Below are positions 51,670 through 58,534 of a stretch of 58,534 bases of DNA, piece after piece. The notes under the pieces were generated by a model. The model was not told the DNA's origin. It did not search any database and saw nothing but the letters and a program-made list of their open reading frames with translations. The DNA is from an uncultured Myxococcales bacterium (GTDB taxonomy: Bacteria; Myxococcota_A; UBA9042; DTJE01): NCBI GenBank assembly GCA_903847405.1, contig CAINDP010000031.1, forward strand, positions 1 through 58,534. Direction: 5' to 3'. Position numbers and translations under genes: made by a program. How positions within the stretch are numbered: the first letter of the stretch is position 1; the number at the start of each line of letters is the position of its first letter.

Positions 51670-54165
51670 ATGGCAGCAACCTCGGTTCGGACAAAGGATG
51701 GCACGGGGAAGGGCGATCGCGAAATGACGATCGCCCACGCATTGCGCCTGGAGGTGTACGGCGCGCTGCTCACGCTCTTTGCGCTGGTGCTGCTGCTGGC
51801 CCTGGCGACGTCGGACCATCGGGACGTCGCCGTCGGCGCCGGGGAAGTCACCCTGAACTTCCTGGGACCGGTCGGCGCCCACATGGCCGACCTCTTCCTG
51901 TGGGTCCTGGGGCTGGTGGCCTTCCCGTTCACGCTGGTCCTGGGCCTGCTGGGCGTCAGCGCCGTGTTCCGCCGCCCGATTCCCCTGGGCCCCCGGAACG
52001 TCGTGTGGACCGTCGTGGCACTGGTCATGATGGCGATCCTCCTGCAGATCGCCATCCCCGATGCCCGCCTGTTCGGCTATCCGCCCGCGGGCCGGCTGGG
52101 CATGTACGCCGGCGAGATCCTGGTCGCCCTCCTTTCCGTCCCGGGCACGGCCCTGGTCGCCTCGCTGACCCTCGTGATCGCGATCACCTACCTCGCCGGA
52201 TGGTCGATCGGGGCCTTGCTGCGCGGGGCCGGCCGCCTGCTGGTCGCCGCCGCGCGCCTGGTCGGGCGGGGCGTGAAGGCGGGCGCGATCCACACGTTCC
52301 AGGGCATTGCCGCCCGCTTCCGGCGCACCGAGGAGGCGGTCCCGGCGCCGACACCGGCCCTGCTTCCCGCCAACGACGGGCCCCGGATCAACCTCCGGAA
52401 CGCCGCACCGGCCGAATCCGCGGCCGACACCCGCGTGGACTCGCGCCGGGCCGCGGACCGCGGGGCGCAACCCGCCGCGGAACGCACGCCCTGGCCGGCC
52501 ACCCCGGGGTCGGAGGACGACGACGACGAGGCTTTCGAGCCCCTGGACATCCGCCTGGGCTCGCCGGACGGCACGGACGCGACCCGCCGTCCCCGCGCCG
52601 AGTCCACCCACAGCCCGCGCATCGTCGTGACGCCCCAGCGGGCGCCCATGGTCCAGGAATCCCTGGCCCTGCCCCGCGTCGCGACCGACCCCTACGTCCC
52701 GCCGCCGCTGTCCCTGCTGGATGCCGTCGAGGCCCGGGACGCGATCATCGACAAGGACCTCCTGCGCCGGAACGCCGAAACGCTGGAACGCAAGCTGCTG
52801 GACTACAAGGTCGAAGGCAAGGTCGTCGAAATCCACCCCGGCCCCGTCGTCACGATGTACGAGTTCCTGCCGGCGCCGGGTGTGAAGATCAGCCAGATTT
52901 CCAACCTTTCCGACGACCTGACGATGGCCCTGGAGGCCGTCAGCATCCGCATCGTCGCGCCCATCCCGGGCAAGGGCGTCGTGGGCATCGAGGTGCCGAA
53001 CGCGCTGCGCGAAACCGTCTACCTGCGGGAAATCCTGGCGTCCGAGGCCTTCGTCCGCAACAAGAGCAAGCTGACCCTGGCCCTGGGCAAGGACATCTTC
53101 GGCACGCCCGTCGTGACCGATCTGGCCAAGATGCCCCACCTGCTGATCGCCGGCGCGACGGGCTCGGGCAAGTCCGTGGCCGTCAACGCCTTCATCCTCA
53201 GCCTGCTGTTCAACTCGTCCCCCGAAGAGGTCAAGATGATCCTCGTCGACCCCAAGGTCGTCGAGTTGCAGGTCTACGAGGGCATCCCGCACCTGCTGCT
53301 GCCCGTCGTGTACGACCCCAAGCACGCCGCCGCGGCATTGCGCTGGGCCGTCGAGGAAATGGAGCGCCGCTACGAGTTGCTGGCCCGGTTCGGCACGCGC
53401 AACCTGCAGTCCTTCAACCAGCGCATCGACCGGATCCTGGGCCACGGCGACGCCCCCGCCGGCTCGGACTTCCCGGACACCGAAGTCGCGCCCGCCCCGG
53501 CCACCGACGTGGAGCACGACCCGGACGAACTGAAGAAGCTGCCTTACATCGTCATCGTGCTGGACGAGTTCGCGGACCTGATGATGGTCGCATCGAAGGA
53601 CGTCGAAACCGCCGTCGCCCGCCTGGCCCAGAAGGCCCGCGCCGCCGGCATCCACCTGGTGATGGCCACCCAGCGCCCGTCGAAGGAGGTCATCACCGGC
53701 CTGATCAAGGCCAACTTCCCGTCGCGCATCGCCTTCCGCGTGTCGTCCAAGATCGACAGCCGCATCATCCTGGACCAGTCGGGCGCCGACGCGCTGCTGG
53801 GATACGGCGACATGCTGTTCCTGCGGCCCGGCTCGTCGCTGGTGACCCGCGTCCACGGCCCCTTCGTGGCCGACGAGGAAGTGGGGCGCGTCACGGCGCA
53901 CCTGAAGGCCCAGGGCACGCCCGAGTACCAGATGGAGATCCTCGCCAACGCCGACGCCGAGGCCGAGGAGGACCCCAGCGACCTGGATCCGCTGCTGGCC
54001 GAGGCCCAGGACATCGTTCTGGAAAGCCGCCGCGCCAGCATTTCGTTCCTGCAGCGCAAACTGAAGATCGGCTACAACCGCTCGGCCCGCATCATGGAGC
54101 AGTTGGAACGGCGCTCCATCGTCGGACCGCCCGACAGTCGCGGCGAACGCCAGGTGCTGGTGTAG
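51670..54165 (+). CDS. ftsK: FtsK/SpoIIIE-type DNA translocase
   Basis: 831 residues from ATG 51670. It pumps DNA through the division septum and helps resolve chromosome dimers. Four transmembrane helices occupy about residues 30-200 (VYGALLTLFALVLLLALA and others), then an acidic and Pro-rich linker (to about 360), the alpha/beta motor with Walker A GATGSGKSVAVNAF (about 494-507) and Walker B IVIVLDEFADLMM, and a C-terminal winged-helix gamma domain (RASISFLQRKLKIGYNRSARIMEQLE) that would read KOPS-like signals. Length is normal for a short-linker FtsK. Ends 11 nt before the convergent ceramidase-like gene. An in-frame Met at 51724 is an alternative start. Confidence 0.93.
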   Translation: MAATSVRTKDGTGKGDREMTIAHALRLEVYGALLTLFALVLLLALATSDHRDVAVGAGEVTLNFLGPVGAHMADLFLWVLGLVAFPFTLVLGLLGVSAVFRRPIPLGPRNVVWTVVALVMMAILLQIAIPDARLFGYPPAGRLGMYAGEILVALLSVPGTALVASLTLVIAITYLAGWSIGALLRGAGRLLVAAARLVGRGVKAGAIHTFQGIAARFRRTEEAVPAPTPALLPANDGPRINLRNAAPAESAADTRVDSRRAADRGAQPAAERTPWPATPGSEDDDDEAFEPLDIRLGSPDGTDATRRPRAESTHSPRIVVTPQRAPMVQESLALPRVATDPYVPPPLSLLDAVEARDAIIDKDLLRRNAETLERKLLDYKVEGKVVEIHPGPVVTMYEFLPAPGVKISQISNLSDDLTMALEAVSIRIVAPIPGKGVVGIEVPNALRETVYLREILASEAFVRNKSKLTLALGKDIFGTPVVTDLAKMPHLLIAGATGSGKSVAVNAFILSLLFNSSPEEVKMILVDPKVVELQVYEGIPHLLLPVVYDPKHAAAALRWAVEEMERRYELLARFGTRNLQSFNQRIDRILGHGDAPAGSDFPDTEVAPAPATDVEHDPDELKKLPYIVIVLDEFADLMMVASKDVETAVARLAQKARAAGIHLVMATQRPSKEVITGLIKANFPSRIAFRVSSKIDSRIILDQSGADALLGYGDMLFLRPGSSLVTRVHGPFVADEEVGRVTAHLKAQGTPEYQMEILANADAEAEEDPSDLDPLLAEAQDIVLESRRASISFLQRKLKIGYNRSARIMEQLERRSIVGPPDSRGERQVLV

Positions 54166-54176
54166 GGGGCGGGGAA

Positions 54177-55628
54177 CTACAGGGCGTTGCGCAACTCGCG
54201 GACGATGTTCATGACGATCGTGGCCGTGGTCTTGCCCAGGGACATGGTGCGCTCGTACTCGTACTGCGGCAGGTTCCAGTCCTCCTCGCGGACCATGTAG
54301 CCGACCTCGTCGTTGCCCAGGGCCATCGTGAACTTCACCGGGGCATCCGACATCTTGTCCAGTTCGGCCACGACGGTCGGCGCGGGCTCGCCGGGAACCG
54401 ACGTCAGGTCCAGCAGGATCTCGGTGCCCTTGCGGATCTGAAGGACCGTGATTTCGCTGGTCATCATCAGCGTACCCTTCACGGTCTGCAGTTTCCGCTT
54501 GAACATCGAACGGTTGCCCATGTACTCGAAGATCCAGTTCTTCACGGGGAACTGGAACACCTTGTTGGCCGACAGCAGCGTGACGCCGGCCGGGCCGACG
54601 GGCGCGGGACCGGCCTTCACGGCGGCCTGCACCGCGTCCGCGAAGGCGTTGCCGATCTTGTCCCGCAGGGCGATGCGCTCGTCCTGGGTCATGTGCTTCA
54701 GGAAGACTTCCATGATTTCCGGTTCCAGGGCCATCTTGGCATCGCCGGGGTTGATCGTGACCAGGCCGCCCAGGGCGCCCTCGATGAACAGGGGCACGCC
54801 GCCCACGTCCTTCTGCATGCGGTTGTAGAACACGCCGGCCCAGTCGGCCGACAACTCCGTGTCGTTCCACAGGGCCTCGACGTGGCAACCCCAGTTGGCG
54901 ACCGTGGCGATGGGCGAACCGTCCGCGCCTTCCACCGTCAGCACGCGCACCACGTCGTCCTTCTGGTCGCGGATCTGGGCATGGATGTTCAGGGACAGCG
55001 ACGGATCGACGTTCCCCTGGGACACGCGCAACCGCGCGGGCTTCGCCGCCAGGGCCGCCTGGTCCACGGCGCTGGCGATCAGGATTTCGACCGCTTCCAT
55101 GTATTCCGGGACGCGGCCGCTGGAAATCGGAAGGAAGCCGCCCAGCGCCGGGCCCCAGTACCCGACCGTGTCCGGGCCGACGTGGTCGTGGATGGAAGAA
55201 ATGATCACGCGATCCGCATACCGGTCGGTGATGCGCGCCCGCGAGGCCTTCGCGTCGTCGTTCATGTAGCCGATGGTGTCGATCGTCACCAGGACGAAGG
55301 GGACCTTCCCGTCATCCAGGAACAGCACGTGGGCGTACACCGGGTCCCGGACGCCCGTGTTCTTGCGGCCCATGTCGAAGCCGCCCAGGTAGATGCCGTC
55401 CTTCCGCGCCAGGTCCGTCGTGATGTCCACCATCGCGGCGCCGGCGTATAGCATGCCGTCCGCCTTGGCCGCGATCGTGTCGTGGACCTTGTCCATCGCC
55501 TTCGTCGGCGTGGGCAGGTTCAGCGTGGCCATCTTCTTCTGGTTGACCTGCATCGAACCGGCGCACGCGCCGAACGCCAGCGCCAGGGTCGCGAATGCAG
55601 CCAGGGTCCAGGGTGTCCGGGATGCCAT
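54177..55628 (-). CDS. Neutral/alkaline ceramidase-like lipoprotein
   Basis: 483 residues. The signal peptide ends in a lipobox (ALAFGAC), so it is a predicted lipoprotein. The mature part resembles the N-terminal domain of neutral/alkaline non-lysosomal ceramidase-type hydrolases: AAMVDITTD, a GIYLGGFDMGR segment, DPVYAHVLFLDDG, VIISSIHDHVGPDTVG with metal-type His residues, NWGCHVEAL and EGALGGLVTINPGDA. Ceramidases split ceramide into sphingosine and fatty acid; the actual substrate is uncertain because the similarity is partial. A GGAGG lies 8 nt before the ATG. Convergent with ftsK. Confidence 0.75.
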   Translation of the reverse strand: MASRTPWTLAAFATLALAFGACAGSMQVNQKKMATLNLPTPTKAMDKVHDTIAAKADGMLYAGAAMVDITTDLARKDGIYLGGFDMGRKNTGVRDPVYAHVLFLDDGKVPFVLVTIDTIGYMNDDAKASRARITDRYADRVIISSIHDHVGPDTVGYWGPALGGFLPISSGRVPEYMEAVEILIASAVDQAALAAKPARLRVSQGNVDPSLSLNIHAQIRDQKDDVVRVLTVEGADGSPIATVANWGCHVEALWNDTELSADWAGVFYNRMQKDVGGVPLFIEGALGGLVTINPGDAKMALEPEIMEVFLKHMTQDERIALRDKIGNAFADAVQAAVKAGPAPVGPAGVTLLSANKVFQFPVKNWIFEYMGNRSMFKRKLQTVKGTLMMTSEITVLQIRKGTEILLDLTSVPGEPAPTVVAELDKMSDAPVKFTMALGNDEVGYMVREEDWNLPQYEYERTMSLGKTTATIVMNIVRELRNAL

Positions 55629-55898
55629 GTCGATCCTCCATCACGCGTGCCGCGCCCGCCACGCCCGGACCCGGGAGCGGTTGACGCGCGGCGAAGATAT
55701 CTCCGGGACGCGGGGGAGTCCAGCGGGATCCGCGGGGCGGGACGTCATCGCGTTCGGCCAGGGGTCAGCAATCCGGGAGGCATCTTGCGCGCCACCGAGT
55801 ACAATTCCCCCGAGCGCGGAGGCGCAGGCGCGTCCCAGGGCAGTCCCCTGGCGCCATCGACCGGGGCCTGCAAACGCCCGTGTTCTTGGAGGTTCTGC

Positions 55899-58058
55899 AT
55901 GATCGCCCGTGGGCCCCTGGGCCGCACCATGTCCACGCTCATCCTCGTCCTGGCCCTCGCCGGCGGCACGGCCTGCGGAACGGACGGTGGCCCGGCGGAC
56001 CTGGCGGTGGACGCCGTCGACGTCCCCGGCGGGGACGAGTCCCCGGATGGCTGGCAGGAGGAGGACACCGCCCAGACGGACGTCCCGCTGTGCCCCGGGG
56101 GCCTGGGCTGCCCCTGCACGCTGTTCGAGGACTGCAACACGGGCCTGTGCGTGGAATCGCTCGAACGCTTCGAGTGCGCCAGCCTGTGCGGCATGGGCGA
56201 AATCTGCCCGAGGGCCTGGGGCTGCAAACCGATCACGGTCGGGGGCGAAACGATCTACGGATGCGTACCCCGGAACGCGAACATCTGCCGCCCCTGCCGG
56301 TCCGACGACGACTGCCTGCCGTTCACGGGACCGGACGGGCAGGACTGGCTGTGCATCGACCGCGGTGCGACGGGCCGGTTCTGCGGCTCGCCCTGCGCCC
56401 GGAACGACGATTGCCCGGACACCCCGGTGATGTTCCAGTGCGCCGCCGTCCAGAAGGCCGACGGCAGCCAGGCGCTGCAATGCGTGCCGCAGGACGGCGT
56501 GTGCCCGTGCACCGCGAAGTTCGCGCAGAACCACTTGCTGACGGAATGCTTCGTGGAGAACGCGTTCGGGCGCTGCGACGGCCAACGCACCTGCGACGCC
56601 CCCTGCGGGGCCCTGACGCCCGCGGCTGAAGCGTGCAACGGGGTGGACGACGACTGCAACGGGGACACGGACGAGGGCCTGGCGTCGGTTCCCTGCCAGG
56701 TGACCAACGAGTGGGGAAAGTGCCCGGGGAACGCGGTTTGCAGCGGTGGCCACCTGGACGCCTGCCTGGGGCCCCAGGCTGCGGTCGAAGCCTGCAACGG
56801 TCTGGACGACAATTGCGACGGGACCACCGACGAGGGCTTCCCCGATACCGATGACGACGGGATCGCCGACTGCCTGGACCCGGACATCGACGGCGACGGG
56901 ATATTGAACGCATCGGACAACTGCCCGACGGTCGGGAATTCCGACCAGGCGAACAACGACTCCGCGGAAGAGGCGGCGGACGCGCGGCACGGCGATGCCT
57001 GCGACGACGATGACGACAATGACGGGATTCCCGATGTCGCGGACAAGTGCCGCCTGGTGAAGAACACCGACCAGGGCGACGCGGATCTGGACGGGATCGG
57101 CGACGCCTGCGACTGCGATGCCGACGGCGACGGCGTCGGCAACCCGGCGCCCCTGGACATGGCGGGTGCGGCGTGCCCCGTGCCGGTCCCGGCGGACAAT
57201 TGCCGCCTGGCCAGGAACGCCGACCAGGTCAACACGGACCACGATTCGCTGGGCGACGCCTGCGACTGCGACGTCGACGGCGACGGCGTCATGAACAACA
57301 ACCCGGGCTGTCCCGCGGTCACGAACCCGGACAACTGCCGGACGGTGACGAACCCGGGGCAGGAGGACCAGGACCTGGACGGGACCGGGGACGCCTGCGA
57401 CTGCGACATCGACGACGACGACGTCGGGAACTACGGCCCCGGGTGCCCGATGCCGACACCGGACAACTGTACGTTCGTGGGGAACCCGACCCAGGCGGAC
57501 ACCGACCTGGACGGGAAGGGCGACGCCTGCGATTGCGACATCGACGCCGACGGCGTCCCGAACGCGAACCCCGGCTGCCCGGCGTGCGGCGGCGGGGGCC
57601 AGCCCGCCTGCGACAACTGCCCTTCGGTCGCGAACCCGGGCCAGGAGTTCACCCCGGGCAACGCGTTCGGGACTGCCTGCGACCCGGACTGGGACGGCGA
57701 CGGCGTGCTGAACCCGGCCGACAACTGCCCGCGGACGTTCAACCCCGACCAGGCCGACCAGGAACTGGACACGAAGGGCGACGCCTGCGATTGCGACATC
57801 GACGGGGACGGCTTCGGGAACCCGGGCATCGACGTCAGCGGCGCGGCGTGCCCCGTGCCCGCGCCCCTGGACAACTGCCCCAGGATCGCCAACCCGGACC
57901 AGGCCAACATGGACCACGACGGCTTCGGCGACATCTGCGACTGCGATATCGACGGCGACGGGTACGGAAACCGGAACCTCGGCTGCCCCGATCCACCGGT
58001 CAACGAGGACAAGTGCCCCCAGGATCCCCTGAGGCACGCCACCCCCTGCATCATCTAG
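55899..58058 (+). CDS. Lipoprotein with MopE-type motifs and thrombospondin type-3 calcium-binding repeats
   Basis: 719 residues from ATG 55899 (GGAGG 7-11 nt upstream). The signal peptide ends in a lipobox (LALAGGTAC). A Cys-rich region follows (CPCTLFEDCNTGLC, CRPCRSDDDCLPF). Two MopE-type motifs (EACNGVDDDCNGDTDEG and EACNGLDDNCDGTTDEG) come next. From about 340 on there are at least eight TSP3-like repeats of the form DNCP-x-N-x-Q-x-D-D-G-GDACDCD-DGDG, which bind calcium in homologues. It is probably an outer-surface, calcium-stabilised protein. TACAAT at 55800-55805 may be a -10. The stop is followed at once by insertion-sequence DNA, so the natural C-terminus could have been altered. 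Confidence 0.88.
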   Translation: MIARGPLGRTMSTLILVLALAGGTACGTDGGPADLAVDAVDVPGGDESPDGWQEEDTAQTDVPLCPGGLGCPCTLFEDCNTGLCVESLERFECASLCGMGEICPRAWGCKPITVGGETIYGCVPRNANICRPCRSDDDCLPFTGPDGQDWLCIDRGATGRFCGSPCARNDDCPDTPVMFQCAAVQKADGSQALQCVPQDGVCPCTAKFAQNHLLTECFVENAFGRCDGQRTCDAPCGALTPAAEACNGVDDDCNGDTDEGLASVPCQVTNEWGKCPGNAVCSGGHLDACLGPQAAVEACNGLDDNCDGTTDEGFPDTDDDGIADCLDPDIDGDGILNASDNCPTVGNSDQANNDSAEEAADARHGDACDDDDDNDGIPDVADKCRLVKNTDQGDADLDGIGDACDCDADGDGVGNPAPLDMAGAACPVPVPADNCRLARNADQVNTDHDSLGDACDCDVDGDGVMNNNPGCPAVTNPDNCRTVTNPGQEDQDLDGTGDACDCDIDDDDVGNYGPGCPMPTPDNCTFVGNPTQADTDLDGKGDACDCDIDADGVPNANPGCPACGGGGQPACDNCPSVANPGQEFTPGNAFGTACDPDWDGDGVLNPADNCPRTFNPDQADQELDTKGDACDCDIDGDGFGNPGIDVSGAACPVPAPLDNCPRIANPDQANMDHDGFGDICDCDIDGDGYGNRNLGCPDPPVNEDKCPQDPLRHATPCII

Positions 58059-58534
58059 AAAGTGGGACAGTCACAATGCTGATCGGTTAGCCCGCAACTG
58101 ATCTTGCCGCCAGCGTTTTTCACGAAGCCGTTGTCAAGGAAGATCAAGGAGATCAGTATCGGCGACGTCTGGGAGGGGTTTTCCATGTCGCTTCGCGCTG
58201 ATCTTCCCGTCACGTCGTGTTTCGTCCCTGAGGACCTGACGACCTTCCGCGATCGGCTGGACCCAACATGGATCTCAGCGGCGCTGGAGGCGACCGGGAC
58301 GGCGACGCTTCGGCGGCGGCGGCTTCCGGCGGAAATGGTCATCTGGCTGATGATCGGGATCGCGTTGATTCGCAATCGACGGATTTCAGAAGTCGTGTCG
58401 TGTCTGGACCTTGCGCTGCCCGTGCCGAGTGGAAGGACGGTGGCGCCTGCGAGCATTCCTCCGGCTCGGGAACGCCTCGGTGCGGAACCGATCAAGTGGC
58501 TTTTCGAGCACACGGGAGCGGTCTGGGCGGCGGA
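58059..58534 (+). mobile_element. Left part of an IS4-family insertion sequence
   Basis: Starting directly after the TAG at 58056-58058 the sequence changes character: a 126-nt leader beginning AAAGTGGGACAGTCACAATG, then a transposase that runs off the window end. The first 25-30 nt are the likely terminal inverted repeat, but the right end is outside, so neither repeat nor target duplication can be confirmed. The left boundary is uncertain by several bases. Confidence 0.7.
58185..58534 (+). CDS. IS4-family transposase, N-terminal part (cut by window end)
   Basis: 116 codons are visible from ATG 58185, with GGGAGGGG 9-16 nt upstream. The sequence fits the N-terminal domain of IS4-type transposases (insertion element 4 transposase N-terminal): DRLDPTWISAALEATGTATLRRRRLPAEMVIWLMIGIALIRNRRISEVV, then a linker and SIPPARERLGAEPIKWLFEHT. 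The DDE catalytic residues lie beyond the window. The reading frame is intact here, so the element may be active. Confidence 0.85.
   Translation, partial: MSLRADLPVTSCFVPEDLTTFRDRLDPTWISAALEATGTATLRRRRLPAEMVIWLMIGIALIRNRRISEVVSCLDLALPVPSGRTVAPASIPPARERLGAEPIKWLFEHTGAVWAA

Noticed and set aside
1-58534. tRNA, rRNA, riboswitch and replication-origin features
   Set aside because: No cloverleaf, rRNA segment, known riboswitch core or DnaA-box cluster was recognised when reading the intergenic gaps, all of which are below 300 bp.

Overview
The window is a piece of a chromosome from a high-GC Gram-negative bacterium. One 60-base line counted inside the 21.6-25 kb gene is 70% G+C. Long tandem-domain surface proteins, a Cys-containing C-terminal sorting-like tail, MopE-type metal-binding motifs, thrombospondin type-3 repeats, lipoproteins and a GYF-like/zinc-ribbon pair point to Myxococcota or another deltaproteobacterial lineage. 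This placement is inference from gene style; there is no rRNA gene to test it.

Layout. 1-1403: a small accessory patch with the end of an incoming ORF, a 51-codon ORF, a 41-nt hairpin, a broken nucleotidyltransferase with its small partner, and a DUF4160/DUF2442 pair. 1430-6178 (leftward): a compact threonine operon, thrA (aspartate kinase-homoserine dehydrogenase), thrB and thrC. 6423-17726: one gene for a secreted protein of 3767 residues with four beta-helix blocks, two PKD domains, 19 tandem Ig-like domains and a sorting-type C-terminus. 17723-24979: thiolase, stand-alone NFACT-R protein, small membrane protein, metallophosphoesterase, and a GMC-oxidoreductase/alpha-beta-hydrolase fusion. 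25046-29341: an accessory island with a paralogue of the window-start ORF carrying the same hairpin behind it, a 1048-residue metallophosphoesterase-STAND NTPase of clearly lower GC (50-55% on the lines counted), and a highly structured 155-nt intergenic element. 29415-37355 (leftward): DUF362 fusion protein, methyltransferase, thrS and a membrane sulfatase. 37518-40606: a PilB/GspE-type ATPase and a PAS-GGDEF diguanylate cyclase. 40631-51421 (leftward): a seven-gene, tightly packed operon for zinc-ribbon protein, TPR protein, aroB, an aroD-aroE-aroA fusion, aroK, aroC with a chorismate-mutase-like tail, and a radical-SAM/methyltransferase fusion. 51670-58058: ftsK, a ceramidase-like lipoprotein and a thrombospondin-repeat lipoprotein. 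58059 to the end: the left part of an IS4-family insertion sequence.

The shikimate operon covers every step from DAHP to chorismate in four proteins, and may add the chorismate mutase step. The thr operon covers aspartate to threonine except for aspartate-semialdehyde dehydrogenase. The most interesting candidates are the MPE-STAND gene as a possible single-gene defence system, the structured element beside it, the AroD-E-A and AroC-mutase fusions, the shared module in two unrelated fusion proteins, and the duplicated ORF plus hairpin unit with compensatory base changes.
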